Part shown: positions 34,178-43,596 of the stretch, piece by piece | Numbering within the stretch: position 1 is the first letter of the stretch | Layout: every line of letters begins with the position of its first letter | Source of the DNA: Prauserella flavalba | GTDB lineage: Bacteria; Actinomycetota; Actinomycetes; Mycobacteriales; Pseudonocardiaceae | Direction of reading: 5' to 3' | Assembly: GCF_003202235.1 (NCBI RefSeq) | Contig: NZ_MASU01000013.1 | Location: 124,001-188,000, forward strand | DNA: 64,000 nt | The notes under the pieces: generated by a model | Seen by the model: only the letters and a program-made list of their open reading frames with translations | Databases searched by the model: none | What the model was told of the DNA's origin: nothing | Made by a program: the position numbers and the translations under genes

Positions 34178-34233
34178 GATGTCCCGGCCGGTTCCTGGCT
34201 TACCGTGGTGACAGGCGTTCCCTGGAGGTGCGG

Positions 34234-36891
34234 ATGCCGCAGGCGCGGGACGGCGAGGGCCGGCGGCGGGTGCCGCGGGTGAAGGTCAGCGTGCCCGGCC
34301 CTCCTCCCGGCCTCGTGTCCCGGCCCCGGTTGCTCGCGCTGCTCGACCACGCCCGTGACACGGCGGCGACGCTCGTGTGCGCACCGGCGGGCTTCGGCAA
34401 GACGTGCCTGCTCGCCGACTGGGCGCGCCGGACCGGTTCCGCCGCCACGGCCTGGGTCTCGCTCGACGTCGACGACAACGACGACCGGCGGTTCTGGACC
34501 GCCGTGCTGGAGGCGTTCGGCCGGTGTCCCGCCGTGCCGGGGCACAGCGTGCTCCGCTCAGCGGTCGTGCCCGAGCGGTCCGGCGCCGCCCCCGGTTTCC
34601 TCGCCGACGTGGGCAACGCGCTCGACGAGCTGCCCGTGCCCGTGTGGCTCGTCCTCGACGACGTGCAGGAGCTCACCGACCCGCGACCGCTGCGCGAGCT
34701 CGCGACCCTGCTGCGGCAGCAGCCGTCCGGGCTGCGGCTGGTGCTGTCGAGCCGGTACGACCCGCCGTTGCCGCTGGCCAGGCTGCGCCTGCAGGACCAG
34801 CTCACCGAGGTGAGGGCACACGACCTGCGGTTCTCGCCCGAGGAGACGGGGGCGTTGCTGGCGGCCGAGGACGTGCACCTCGACAGCGGGCAGCGGCGGC
34901 GCCTCGCCGAGCAGACCGAGGGCTGGCCCGCCGGGTTGCGGTTGGCCGTGATGTCGCTGCGGGACGCCGAGGATCCCGACCGGTTCCTCGCCGGTTTCGC
35001 CGAGAACGACCGGGCGATGGCCGAGTATCTCGTGACCGAGGTGCTGTCCCGGTTGCCGGGGTCGCTACGCGACTTCGCGCGCACGATCAGCGTCTGCGAG
35101 GAGGTCTCTGCCGGGCTGGCGAACGCGCTGTCGGGCGGAACCGAGGCCGGGCTGCGGCTCGACCTGTTCGAGCGGCGCTACTCGCTCGCCGTCAGGGCCG
35201 GGCCGGGCAGGCGCTGGTACCGCCTGCACCCGCTCCTGCGCGCGCACCTGCTGGCCGACCTGCGCAGGCGTACCCCGGACGAGGCGAGACGCCTGCACGG
35301 TGCGGCGTCGGACTGGTTCGCGGAGAACGGCAAACCGGTGCCCGCGCTCGTGCACGCCACCAGGGCGTACAGCGCCGGACGCCTGACCACGCTGCTGGGA
35401 CACCACGCGGTCGAGCTGGTGCTGACCGGCGAGCACGAGCCGCTGCGCCGGGCGCTGGCGGTGCTCGGGGACGAGCGGATCGAACGCAGCGACCTGCTGG
35501 CACTCGTCACGGCACTGCTGTGGCTGGAACACGGCGACCTCGGCTCGGCGCAGCGCTATCTCGACTACGTCGACGGATCGCGGGGGCTGGAGCCGCTGCG
35601 TGGGCTCGTCCGGTCGCGGCAGGCGCAGCTGCGGGGCGACCCTGGCGGCATCCTGCGCGCGAGCGAGCAGCTCGCCCGTCCGCGTGGTCCGGGGCTCGAC
35701 GCCCTCGCGCTGCTGCACCGGGGCACCGCGCTGCTCGTCGCCGGGCAGGCGAAGACGGCGGAGGCGCAGGTGCGGGCCGCGCTCGGCGCGGCGAGGGCCA
35801 ACGGCCAGCTCTACGTCGTGACGCAGTGCCTGACCGTGCTCGCGTCGGTCGCCGCCGCGAAGGGCGACCACCGCGCGCTGGGCAGGCTCGCCGAGGACGC
35901 GGACGAGCGCAACGTGGCCCACGGCTGGGAGGACACCGTGCCCGGCGTGACCGCGTGCGTGCTCAGGGCCTACGACGCGCTGCTGCGGGCCGAACCGCGC
36001 GAGTGCCTGTATCACGCGGGCCGCGCGGAACGACTCGTGCCGGCCCGCGCCGCGAGCGGGGAGCCGGGCCTGTGCGTGCTCACGCAGACACTGGCGGGTG
36101 CCGGTGCGTTCGAGCTGGGCGAGCGTGCGGAAGGGCTTCGCCGGATGGGGGAGGCCCGCGTGGCGTCGGCGGACGAGGGGCTGCCCGCCGCGCAGGTCGC
36201 CCTGTGCGCGGTGCTGGAGCAGCGGGCCGCGCTGCAGCTCGGCTGGACCGAGGCCGCGAGGGACGTGCTGCTGTGGTGTGAGGACGCGCTCTCCGGGCAC
36301 GGGGAGCTGGCGCTGCTACGGGCCCGTGCGCAGCTCGCGCTCGGCCGGTGCGACGCCGCGCGCCAGGCCTTGCGGCCGCTGCTCGACGGCGAGGTGGCAC
36401 CGGCCGTCCCGTGGTCGGCCGTCGAGGCACGCTTGGTGGAGACCTCTCTCGGACTCCACGAGGGCGACCGGGGCCGCGCGCGCAGGGCATTGGCCGGGGC
36501 GCTGACGCTCGCCGAGTCGATGGCCGTGCCGTTCCCGCTCGTGTCGGCGGATCCCGCGGTGATAGAGCTGCTCACCGCGCAGCTGGGCAGACTCGGTGCG
36601 GCGGAACGGTTCGCCGCACGAGTGCTCGCCACCCGGGCCGCGCTGCTGAGCCCCGTCCCGGCGTCGGCGCTGCTCACCGAACGCGAGCGGGGCGTGCTGC
36701 GGCTGCTGCCGACCCTGCGCTCGTTCGAGGAGATCGCCGAGGACCTCACCGTCTCGCCCAACACCGTGAAGACACACGTGCGGGCCATCTACGCGAAGCT
36801 CGGGGTGCGCAGGCGGCGCGACGCCGTCGAGGCCGCCGCCGAGCGCGGGCTGCTGGATCCACAGTGGAGGGTCCACGCGGACGGCGGCTAG
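34234..36891 (+). CDS. MalT-like LuxR-family regulator with STAND ATPase (1)
   Basis: 885 residues. Order: N-terminal P-loop with CAPAGFGKTCLLADW near residues 48-62, Walker [12 protein letters not shown], an RP-R nucleotide sensor region (VLSSRYDPPLPLARLRLQDQ), a winged-helix part (YRLHPLLRAHL), a long helical TPR-like region rich in Ala/Leu/Arg to about residue 800, and a C-terminal LuxR HTH ([33 protein letters not shown]). Such regulators bind a ligand and ATP, then activate transcription as oligomers. ATG 34234 has CTGGAGG six bases upstream; the frame is open far upstream but that part overlaps DUF7144. Confidence 0.85.
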   Translation: MPQARDGEGRRRVPRVKVSVPGPPPGLVSRPRLLALLDHARDTAATLVCAPAGFGKTCLLADWARRTGSAATAWVSLDVDDNDDRRFWTAVLEAFGRCPAVPGHSVLRSAVVPERSGAAPGFLADVGNALDELPVPVWLVLDDVQELTDPRPLRELATLLRQQPSGLRLVLSSRYDPPLPLARLRLQDQLTEVRAHDLRFSPEETGALLAAEDVHLDSGQRRRLAEQTEGWPAGLRLAVMSLRDAEDPDRFLAGFAENDRAMAEYLVTEVLSRLPGSLRDFARTISVCEEVSAGLANALSGGTEAGLRLDLFERRYSLAVRAGPGRRWYRLHPLLRAHLLADLRRRTPDEARRLHGAASDWFAENGKPVPALVHATRAYSAGRLTTLLGHHAVELVLTGEHEPLRRALAVLGDERIERSDLLALVTALLWLEHGDLGSAQRYLDYVDGSRGLEPLRGLVRSRQAQLRGDPGGILRASEQLARPRGPGLDALALLHRGTALLVAGQAKTAEAQVRAALGAARANGQLYVVTQCLTVLASVAAAKGDHRALGRLAEDADERNVAHGWEDTVPGVTACVLRAYDALLRAEPRECLYHAGRAERLVPARAASGEPGLCVLTQTLAGAGAFELGERAEGLRRMGEARVASADEGLPAAQVALCAVLEQRAALQLGWTEAARDVLLWCEDALSGHGELALLRARAQLALGRCDAARQALRPLLDGEVAPAVPWSAVEARLVETSLGLHEGDRGRARRALAGALTLAESMAVPFPLVSADPAVIELLTAQLGRLGAAERFAARVLATRAALLSPVPASALLTERERGVLRLLPTLRSFEEIAEDLTVSPNTVKTHVRAIYAKLGVRRRRDAVEAAAERGLLDPQWRVHADGG

Positions 36892-36926
36892 CGGGTTGGC
36901 CTTTTGCTTGCCGTGGAGGCATTCGG

Positions 36927-36941
36927 CCCTACTCGATAGGG
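36927..36941. promoter_or_regulatory. Dyad CCCTACTCGATAGGG
   Basis: CCCTA and TAGGG arms around CTCGA, in the 95-base gap before the second MalT-like gene, 46 bases before its GTG. The surrounding sequence (TTTTGCTTG, GAATATTCT) is unusually AT-rich for this genome, as at promoters. Possibly an operator of the regulator. Confidence 0.35.
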
Positions 36942-36986
36942 TCCGATGCCACTGGAAAACGGGCGCCCGCCGAATATTCTGGTCGC

Positions 36987-39590
36987 GTGGGACCGGACGG
37001 TCACAACGGGCGGCCGCGGCCCCGGTACCTTTCCCGGGCGAAAACCGCTGTGCCGCAACTACCCGCCGGCTTCGTCGCCAGGCCCGCGTTGCGTGAACTG
37101 CTCGGCCGCGCAGCGGTCACCAGCGTGTGCGCACCGGCGGGTTACGGCAAGACACTGCTGCTCGCCGACTGGGTGCGGGCGGGCAACGAGCGCAGGACGG
37201 CGTGGGTCCGGCTCGACGCCGGCGACAACGACCCGGAACGGTTCTGGTCCTCGGTGCTGACCGCGCTCGCGCGATGCGCTGCCGTGCCCGCGAACAGCGC
37301 CCTGCGCCGGCCCGTCCCTCCTGGCGGCGATCCCGCGAGCTTCGTCGCCGAGGTGGTGAACGCACTGGACGAGCTGGCCGAACCCGTGTGGCTCGTGCTC
37401 GACGACGTGCAGGAGCTCACGGCCGTGTCGACCCTGCACGCGCTCGCGACACTCGTGCGGCACCAGCCGCCCGCGCTGAACCTGGTGTTCGCGGGCCGGT
37501 CGGAGCTCCCGTTGCCGCTGCCACGGCTGCGCGTCGAGGGCAGACTCACCGATCTCACGGCGGCCGAGCTGCGGTTCTCCGCGGAGGAGGCCGACACGCT
37601 CCTCCGCTCGGCCGGGGTCGCGCTCGACGCCGGGGAACTGGCCGGGCTCGTCGAGCAGACGGGCGGCTGGGTGGCCGGGCTGCGGCTCGCCGCGCGGTCG
37701 CTGCCGGCCGCGCCGGACCGCGAGGCGTTCCTGGCCTGCTTCGCGGGCGAGGACACCGCCGTCGCCGACTACCTCGGCGACGAGGTGCTGGGCACGCTCA
37801 CCGACGACGTGCGGGAGTTCCTGAGCGCCATCAGCGTGTGCGACACGGTGACACCGCCACTCGCCGGGGTCCTGTCCGGGCGGGCCGACGCCGGGCTGCT
37901 GCTGGACGAGCTCTCGGGCAGGCGCGCGCTCGTCACGGCGGCGCGGGCACGACAGCAGTCCTACCGCGTGCATCCGTTGCTGCGGGAGCACCTGCGTGCC
38001 GGGTTGCGGCGGCAGCGCCCGCAGCGGGCCGTGGCGCTGCACACGGCCGCGGCGCACTGGTACGCCTCGCACGCGCGCCCGCGCGAGGCGATCGACCACG
38101 CCGGGCGCGCCGAGGACACCGGGGTGGTGTCGGAACTCCTGCGGGAGGAGGCCGTCGGGCTGCTGCTGCGCGGCGACCGGCGGGCCGTGCTCGACGGGCT
38201 CGCCGCGGCCGGCCAGGGCCGCGTGCGTGCCGACGCCTGGCTGAGCCTGGTCGCGGCGCTCGCCGACGTCGAGGCGGGAGACCCGGCCTCGGCGGAGCCG
38301 GCGCTCGCCGACAGCGAGGCGGCGTGGCCAGAGCACGCCGGCGCGGAGCTGGAGTCGCTGCGGAGCCTCGTGCTCGCCACCTACGCGCTCGTGTGCGGCC
38401 GCGCGCCGGGCGAGGCGGAACCGGGCGGATCACCGGCCACGCGGCCGTGGGCGGCGCTGCTGTCCGGCTGCGGCCTGCTCCACGACGGGGACCTCGCGGG
38501 CGCGCGGCGTGGGCTGACGGAGGCCCTGCGGACCGCGCGGGAGCGGGACCTCGGCTACCTCGCGATGCACTGCCACACGGCACTCGGCGCCGTGTCGGCG
38601 CTGGAGGGCGACTACGCCGACATGGCGGGCTCGTGTGCGGCGGCCGTGGCGATCGCGGCCGAGCACGGCCGGGACGACTCCCCGCTGCTCGCGCCCGCGC
38701 GGTTGCTGCTCGGGTTCGCCGCACTGCTCGGCGCCGACGCCCGTGCCGCCCTGCGGCATGCCGCCGAGGCCGCCGGGGCCGCGGGCGAGCTGCCGCAGGC
38801 GAGGCTGCGGTTCCTCATCGACGTGCTCACCGGTGCCGCGCTCACCGACCGGGGCCGCCACGCCGACGGGCTGCGGCTGCTGCACGACGCCCGCGCCGAG
38901 CTGGGCGAGGTGACCCTGCTCCCGCAGCCGGCGGTGCTGGCCGCGCTGATGGAGTACCGCGCCGCGCTGCGGCTCGGGCGCGAGGCACACGCCCGCGACG
39001 TGCGCACCTGGCTGCTCGCGCGTGTCACCGCGCCCGCCGAACGCGCGCTGCTCGGCGCGTGGTGGCAGGCCACGCACGGGGAGCCCGCCGCCGCGCGCCG
39101 CATGGCGGAGGCCGTGGCCGAGGGCGACCGTGGCGTGCTCGGCGACCTCACCAGGGTTGAGGCGCGGCTGCTGGAAACCGCGCTGGCGCTGCGGGCCCGG
39201 GAGCGTACGCGCGCGCGGCGGTGCCTCGCCTCGGCGCTCACCCTCGCGGAACCCTCGGGGCTGATCCTGCCCTTCGCGCACGCGGAGCCGACGGTGCGAC
39301 AGCTGCTCGCCGACCAGCTCGGCGGGTTCGGCTCGGCCGGACCGTTCGCGGAACGGGTGCATCGCGCGCTGGCCGAACGGGAGGGCGTGCACGCAGAGGG
39401 GCTGCTGACGGGGCGGGAGCACGTCGTGCTGGCCCGGCTCGGCTCGCACCAGTCGCTGTCGGAGGTCGCGAGCGGGTTGTCGGTGTCGGTGAACACGGTC
39501 AAGACCCACGTCCGCGCGATCTACGGCAAGCTCGGTGTCAACAACCGGCGGGCCGCGGTGGTCGCCGCCCGCGAGCTCGGCCTCACGTGA
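36987..39590 (+). CDS. MalT-like LuxR-family regulator with STAND ATPase (2)
   Basis: 867 residues from GTG 36987 ([14 protein letters not shown]). Same architecture as its neighbour: P-loop [16 protein letters not shown] near residues 47-61, Walker [13 protein letters not shown], winged helix [11 protein letters not shown], helical repeats, Lux[18 protein letters not shown] and [19 protein letters not shown]. The two proteins are clearly paralogous in the N-terminal 300 residues and diverge in the helical repeats, so they probably sense different ligands. The tail overlaps the convergent sulfatase-modifying gene by eight bases. Confidence 0.85.
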   Translation: MGPDGHNGRPRPRYLSRAKTAVPQLPAGFVARPALRELLGRAAVTSVCAPAGYGKTLLLADWVRAGNERRTAWVRLDAGDNDPERFWSSVLTALARCAAVPANSALRRPVPPGGDPASFVAEVVNALDELAEPVWLVLDDVQELTAVSTLHALATLVRHQPPALNLVFAGRSELPLPLPRLRVEGRLTDLTAAELRFSAEEADTLLRSAGVALDAGELAGLVEQTGGWVAGLRLAARSLPAAPDREAFLACFAGEDTAVADYLGDEVLGTLTDDVREFLSAISVCDTVTPPLAGVLSGRADAGLLLDELSGRRALVTAARARQQSYRVHPLLREHLRAGLRRQRPQRAVALHTAAAHWYASHARPREAIDHAGRAEDTGVVSELLREEAVGLLLRGDRRAVLDGLAAAGQGRVRADAWLSLVAALADVEAGDPASAEPALADSEAAWPEHAGAELESLRSLVLATYALVCGRAPGEAEPGGSPATRPWAALLSGCGLLHDGDLAGARRGLTEALRTARERDLGYLAMHCHTALGAVSALEGDYADMAGSCAAAVAIAAEHGRDDSPLLAPARLLLGFAALLGADARAALRHAAEAAGAAGELPQARLRFLIDVLTGAALTDRGRHADGLRLLHDARAELGEVTLLPQPAVLAALMEYRAALRLGREAHARDVRTWLLARVTAPAERALLGAWWQATHGEPAAARRMAEAVAEGDRGVLGDLTRVEARLLETALALRARERTRARRCLASALTLAEPSGLILPFAHAEPTVRQLLADQLGGFGSAGPFAERVHRALAEREGVHAEGLLTGREHVVLARLGSHQSLSEVASGLSVSVNTVKTHVRAIYGKLGVNNRRAAVVAARELGLT

Positions 39591-40416
39591 CCCCGGCGGC
39601 GAGGCGGAAGCCGATGTTGCCCGCACTGGTGCCGGGGGAGCAGGAGCCGCGTGCCGCGCAGCGGGAGCGCCAGCAGTAGGAGCCGTGGCACAGGTAGGAG
39701 CCGCCGCGTATCGCGCGGTGCCCTGGCCGGGTGGAGCCGAAGCGATTGACGCACCACTCCCAGACGTTGCCCGTCATGTTGTGCAGGCCGAGGCCGTTGG
39801 GCGGGTACGCCGTGACCGGCGCGGTACCGACGAAGCCGTCCTCGCCCGTATCGTGGCGGGGAAACCGGCCCTGGAAGACGTTCATCCGGTGCTCGCCGCG
39901 CGGGGTGAGCTCGTCGCCCCACGGGTAACGCGCGCCGTCGAGCCCGCCGCGCGCGGCGTACTCCCACTCCAGCTCGGTGGGCAGCCTGCCGCCCGCCCAC
40001 CGGCAGTACGCGCGGGCGTCGGCCCACGACACGTGCACGACCGGGTGCGTGCCCCTCCCGGCGAGGCCGGAACCGGGACCTTCCGGCCTTCGCCACGACG
40101 CGCCGGGCACCCGCCGCCACCACGGTGCAGGAGGGAACGGCAACGTCGGCGGGTGATACGGGGGCAGCAGGCCGGCGAACACGAACGACCAGCCCTCCCG
40201 CTCGGCGGTGGTCAGGTGGCCGGTCTCGGCGACGAACGCGGCGAAGTCGTCGTTGCTGACGGCGTGGGCGGCGATCCGGAACGCCGGGACCCGGCGCGCG
40301 CGTCGCGGGCCCTCCCGGTCGGCGGGGTAGCGGTGCTCGTTCGACCCCATCGTGTAGGTGCCCGCCGGCACGGAAACGAGCCCGCCCGCGCGGCGGGTCG
40401 GGACTGGCTCGGCCAT
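39583..40416 (-). CDS. Formylglycine-generating enzyme (sulfatase-modifying factor)
   Basis: 277 residues. FGE-sulfatase domain from [13 protein letters not shown] to the C-terminus. The two copper-binding active-site cysteines are present: Cys243 and Cys248 in [16 protein letters not shown], as in human SUMF1 and Streptomyces [17 protein letters not shown] and [11 protein letters not shown] are family motifs. Converts a Cys of the CxPxR motif in sulfatases to formylglycine using oxygen. This Cys pair argues against an EgtB-type or SUMF2-like non-catalytic relative. No sulfatase gene lies in the window. ATG 40416 has only a weak ribosome site. 36 bases downstream of the K+ channel gene and probably co-transcribed with it. 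Confidence 0.9.
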   Translation of the reverse strand: MAEPVPTRRAGGLVSVPAGTYTMGSNEHRYPADREGPRRARRVPAFRIAAHAVSNDDFAAFVAETGHLTTAEREGWSFVFAGLLPPYHPPTLPFPPAPWWRRVPGASWRRPEGPGSGLAGRGTHPVVHVSWADARAYCRWAGGRLPTELEWEYAARGGLDGARYPWGDELTPRGEHRMNVFQGRFPRHDTGEDGFVGTAPVTAYPPNGLGLHNMTGNVWEWCVNRFGSTRPGHRAIRGGSYLCHGSYCWRSRCAARGSCSPGTSAGNIGFRLAAGVT

Positions 40417-40451
40417 GCCGCGATCGTCGGCCGCCACGCGCCCGGACACCT

Positions 40452-41015
40452 TCACCCACCACGGATGGGCTCGTCGTGCCCTTGGGGCCCATCGTGCTCG
40501 GGGGTCCTGCGTTGCACGGCGATGCGCACCGCGTTCACCACGAGCTTGGCGACCACACCGACCGCGACGAGCCCCACTACCATCTGCGCCGTGGTGAGCA
40601 GCCGCGCGAGCTCGCTGACCGGGGCGATGTCGCCGAAGCCGACGGTGGCGAAGACGGTGACCGTGAAGTACAGCGCGTCGCTGTGGTCGAGCGGTTCGGT
40701 GAAGCTGGCGGGCCACTCGGTGGAGATCACCACATAGACCGACGCGAACACCAGCAGCAGCAACGGCAGGCTGACCGCGATCGTCTGCACGCCGCGCACC
40801 ACCGGCATCGGTGCGGAGAGGATGCCGCGGATCTGCCACGTGACCAGCGCGGCGAAAGCCCCGAGCCCGAGCGCGAATCGCAGCCAGGTGCCCGCATCCG
40901 GCGTGGCGTTGAGCGGGGCGAGGTAGTAGACCGTGACGAGCGCGGCCACGGCGCACGTCGAGCGCAGCAGCGCCAGCGTGGCCTGGCGCCCGCGTTCCGA
41001 CCGCGCTCGGCTCAT
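40452..41015 (-). CDS. Potassium channel protein (two-pore-helix type)
   Basis: 187 residues. Helices near residues 10-35 and 40-65, then an outer helix ([15 protein letters not shown]), pore helix and selectivity filter in [14 protein letters not shown], and an inner helix ([19 protein letters not shown]), ending in a charged cytoplasmic tail. Conducts K+ across the membrane; no RCK or voltage-sensor charge pattern is seen. ATG 41015 with GGAG five bases upstream is preferred to ATG 41039. A 17-bp palindrome (41162-41178) lies 147 bases upstream. Confidence 0.85.
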   Translation of the reverse strand: MSRARSERGRQATLALLRSTCAVAALVTVYYLAPLNATPDAGTWLRFALGLGAFAALVTWQIRGILSAPMPVVRGVQTIAVSLPLLLLVFASVYVVISTEWPASFTEPLDHSDALYFTVTVFATVGFGDIAPVSELARLLTTAQMVVGLVAVGVVAKLVVNAVRIAVQRRTPEHDGPQGHDEPIRGG

Positions 41016-41161
41016 GGCGGCTCCGTGGCTTCCGGGCATGGGCACGTACCGGGTGCGGCGCCCGACCGCTCGCACCCGGTACCCCTCCCCGCTGTGCCAC
41101 CCGGCTCTCCACCTGCGCCGGGAGACGTTGCCACGGAACCATTCCCGCCCCGCCGCTGTCG

Positions 41162-41178
41162 TCACCCGCTTCGGGTGA
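41162..41178. promoter_or_regulatory. 17-bp palindrome, site 2
   Basis: Perfect arms TCACCCG-CTT-CGGGTGA between the K+ channel gene and the end of DUF7144 copy 2. The best-matched member of the site family. Confidence 0.6.
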
Positions 41179-41185
41179 ACCGGTG

Positions 41186-41626
41186 TCAGCCCGGTACGTT
41201 GTCGCGTTCCAGCTCCCGGCCGTGCACGACGATCGCGTAGATCACGAGCACGTTGACGGCGATGACGATGAGCGACCAGACCGGGTAGGCGGCGATGAAG
41301 GCGAGGTTGAGGATCGCGCTGAGCCCGGCGAGGATCACGCCGACGACGCGGGCGATCTTGTTGCCGGTCATCAGCCCGAGCGCGGTGAGCACGGCGACGA
41401 CGCCGAAGCCCAGGTGCACCCAGCCCCACGCGTCGTAGTCGACGTTCACGACGAGCCCGTCGGCTCCGACGAGGTAGTAGCCGTCGTCGAAGATCGCGAC
41501 GAGACCCTCGATCGCCTGGAAGAACCCCACCAGCAACAGCATCACGCCGGCGAAGATGATCCAGCCGGTCCAGCCGCTCCAGCCGCCGCGAGTGACTCCC
41601 CTAGTGGTGTGCGTGTATTCGGCCAT
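41186..41626 (-). CDS. DUF7144 family membrane protein (copy 2)
   Basis: 146 residues, four helices: [19 protein letters not shown], a loop [12 protein letters not shown] with [49 protein letters not shown] and [18 protein letters not shown]. Paralogue of copy 1 at 33613-34098 with the same [18 protein letters not shown] motif. ATG 41626 with GGAGAAGG upstream. Two palindromes (41691-41707 and 41714-41730) lie between it and the divergent DUF1269 gene. Confidence 0.8.
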   Translation of the reverse strand: MAEYTHTTRGVTRGGWSGWTGWIIFAGVMLLLVGFFQAIEGLVAIFDDGYYLVGADGLVVNVDYDAWGWVHLGFGVVAVLTALGLMTGNKIARVVGVILAGLSAILNLAFIAAYPVWSLIVIAVNVLVIYAIVVHGRELERDNVPG

Positions 41627-41690
41627 GACCTTCTCCCGTCTGCGAGCGGCCGTCTTGCCTCTCATCGTCACGCGGGGGACCGCTCGTGCC

Positions 41691-41730
41691 TCATCCGCGA
41701 AGGATGAACATGCTCGCCCGCCGCGGGTGA
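41691..41730. promoter_or_regulatory. Tandem 17-bp palindromes, sites 3a and 3b
   Basis: TCATCCGCGAAGGATGA (41691-41707) and TCGCCCGCCGCGGGTGA (41714-41730), centres 23 bp apart, in the divergent region of DUF7144 copy 2 and DUF1269. Site 3b follows the TCRCCC-N5-GGGTGA pattern; 3a is a variant. Confidence 0.55.
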
Positions 41731-41808
41731 TGCCGCGCGCGCCCGGATGGGCGGACAGTGCGGGTTCCGGCCCGGCTCGTGGCCGGTGGACCTCGAGGAG
41801 GCAGGGAG

Positions 41809-42306
41809 ATGGGCACCTTCACGGTGTGGAAGTTCGACTCGGCCGACGGCGCCGCCGACGCGCTCGCGCTCCTGGAGCGGATGCAGAAGGAGCAGCTGAT
41901 CCAGATCAACGACGCGGCCTACGTCTACTGGCCCGAGGACGCGAAGAAGCCGAAGACGAAGCAGCTGCACCATCTCGCGGGCATGGGCGCGCTCGGAGGG
42001 AGCTTCTGGGGCCTGCTGTTCGGCCTGATCTTCTTCGTGCCGTTGCTGGGCCTCGCGGTCGGTGCCGCCGTGGGCGCGCTCACCGCGGCGATGACCGACG
42101 TCGGCATCGACGACGACTTCATCCGCAAGGTGCGCGAGGACGTCACACCGGGTACGTCGGCGTTGTTCGTGATGTCGTCGCACGCGGTGGTGGACAAGGT
42201 GCTGGAGGAGTTCCGCAACACCGGTGCCACGCTGATCTCCACGAACCTGTCCACCGACCAGGAGACCCGCCTGCGCGCGGCGTTCGCCGAGACCGAGCTC
42301 GTCTAG
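41809..42306 (+). CDS. DUF1269 family membrane protein
   Basis: 165 residues. Matches DUF1269: an N-terminal alpha/beta part (TFTVWKFDSADGAADAL, ALLERMQKEQLIQINDAAYV), a glycine-rich membrane hairpin (GALGGSFWGLLFGLIFFVPL, GLAVGAAVGALTAAM), and a C-terminal part GTSALFVMSSHAVVDKVLEE. Function unknown; relatives are often stress-linked. ATG 41809 preceded by GGGAG. The IS element inserts directly after its stop codon, which is kept intact by the target duplication. Confidence 0.85.
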   Translation: MGTFTVWKFDSADGAADALALLERMQKEQLIQINDAAYVYWPEDAKKPKTKQLHHLAGMGALGGSFWGLLFGLIFFVPLLGLAVGAAVGALTAAMTDVGIDDDFIRKVREDVTPGTSALFVMSSHAVVDKVLEEFRNTGATLISTNLSTDQETRLRAAFAETELV

Positions 42307-42307
42307 C

Positions 42308-43402
42308 TGTCGTGACCCGGGAGGTTGTTGACGGCGCGCCTGCTTGAACGTGGGAGGACCTCCTGGCGGAGTGGATGTGTCTGGCATTCACCCGCAGGAG
42401 GTCCTCGATGGCTCACGCTAATGCCCGTACCAATGTGTTCGCTCGTCGCCTGATCGTTGAGCGTGTCGCTGCCGGGTGGCCGGCCGCGCACGTGGCCGAG
42501 CAGCTGGGGGTGTCGCGCGCGACGGTGTACAAGTGGGTGCGCCGTTACGCCGAGGGTGGCGACGCCGCGTTGGGTGATCGTTCGTCGCGGCCGCGGCGGA
42601 TGCCCACTCGCACCCCGAAATGGGTCGAGCAGCGGGTGTTGGCCGCGCGGCGACGCCGCCGTCGCGGCGCGGTCGCGCTCGCCTCCGAGCTCGGTCTCAA
42701 CCCGTCGACGGTCGGACGGATCCTGGCCCGCCACGCCGTGCCGCACCTGGCCGCGATCGACCCGATTACCGGCGAGCCGGTACGCGGTTCGCGGTGCAGC
42801 CCCCACCGCTATGAACACCGCACACCCGGGTCAATGATCCACGTGGACGTGAAGAAACTGGGCCGGATCCCGGCCGGTGGCGGGTGGCGACTGCACGGGC
42901 GCGAGGCGAAGGTATCGGTCGCGAACCGCCACAAGAAGACCAAGATCGGCTACGACTACGTCCACACCGCGATCGATGACCACACCCGCCTGGCCTACAG
43001 CGAGGTCCTCGCCGACGAGAAAGACCACACCTGTGCGGCCTTCCTGCACCGCGCGCTGGCCTGGTTCGCCGCCCACAACATCCGCGTGCGCCGCGTCCTG
43101 ACCGACAACGCCCTGGTCTACCGGCGCGGCACCGACTGGGGCTGGGTCTGCACGGCCTGGAGCATCAAACGCCGCTTCACCAAACCCGGCTGCCCCTGGA
43201 CCAACGGCAAAGCCGAACGCTTCAACCGCACCCTGCTCAACGAATGGGCCTACGCCCGACCCTGGACCAGCAACACGTCCCGCCGTCGCGGCCTTGACCG
43301 ATTCCTCCACCACTACAACACTCAACGCGGCCACTCCGCCCTCGGCGGCCGACCACCCATCAGCAGGCTCGCCGCCTGACAACAACGTGTCAGGTCACGA
43401 CA
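42308..43402 (+). mobile_element. IS481-type insertion sequence, complete
   Basis: 1095 bp. Ends are inverted repeats that start TGTCGTGACC and share GTTGTTG further in (left TGTCGTGACCCGGGAGGTTG, right-end complement TGTCGTGACCTGACACGTTG). A 6-bp target duplication TCTAGC flanks it at 42302-42307 and 43403-43408. One transposase gene fills it. Confidence 0.9.
42408..43379 (+). CDS. IS481-family transposase
   Basis: 323 residues. N-terminal HTH (RLIVERVAAGWPAAHVAEQL, VSRATVYKWVRRY), then an RNase-H-like rve domain with catalytic triad Asp147 (IHVDVKKL), Asp233 (LTDNALVY) and Glu270 (GKAERFNRTLL), spaced as in DDE enzymes. Intact reading frame, so the element may still be mobile. ATG 42408 follows AGGAGG. 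Codon usage is slightly less GC-biased than neighbours. Confidence 0.95.
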   Translation: MAHANARTNVFARRLIVERVAAGWPAAHVAEQLGVSRATVYKWVRRYAEGGDAALGDRSSRPRRMPTRTPKWVEQRVLAARRRRRRGAVALASELGLNPSTVGRILARHAVPHLAAIDPITGEPVRGSRCSPHRYEHRTPGSMIHVDVKKLGRIPAGGGWRLHGREAKVSVANRHKKTKIGYDYVHTAIDDHTRLAYSEVLADEKDHTCAAFLHRALAWFAAHNIRVRRVLTDNALVYRRGTDWGWVCTAWSIKRRFTKPGCPWTNGKAERFNRTLLNEWAYARPWTSNTSRRRGLDRFLHHYNTQRGHSALGGRPPISRLAA

Positions 43403-43596
43403 TCTAGCCGGGCGCCGCATGCCGCACAGGGCCGAGAAGTCCTGTGCGGCAACGATCCGTCCGTCCTCGTGGCGGTGCGGTCCACTCCGGGTGACCCGTG
43501 CCTCTCCGGTTGTCCGCCTGATCGTGTGATCGCGGAGGGTTCTGATTTCGATACCCTCGGTGAGGTTCTCGCTCGATCCGTGTGGAGGTTCTTCCG

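Noticed and set aside
33640-34233. 1083-residue version of the first MalT-like regulator
   Set aside because: The extra N-terminal 198 residues are antisense to DUF7144 copy 1; ATG 34234 has a good ribosome site.
39583-40416. EgtB-type ergothioneine enzyme
   Set aside because: No DinB-like N-terminal domain; the active-site Cys pair and GGSY motif are those of formylglycine-generating enzymes.
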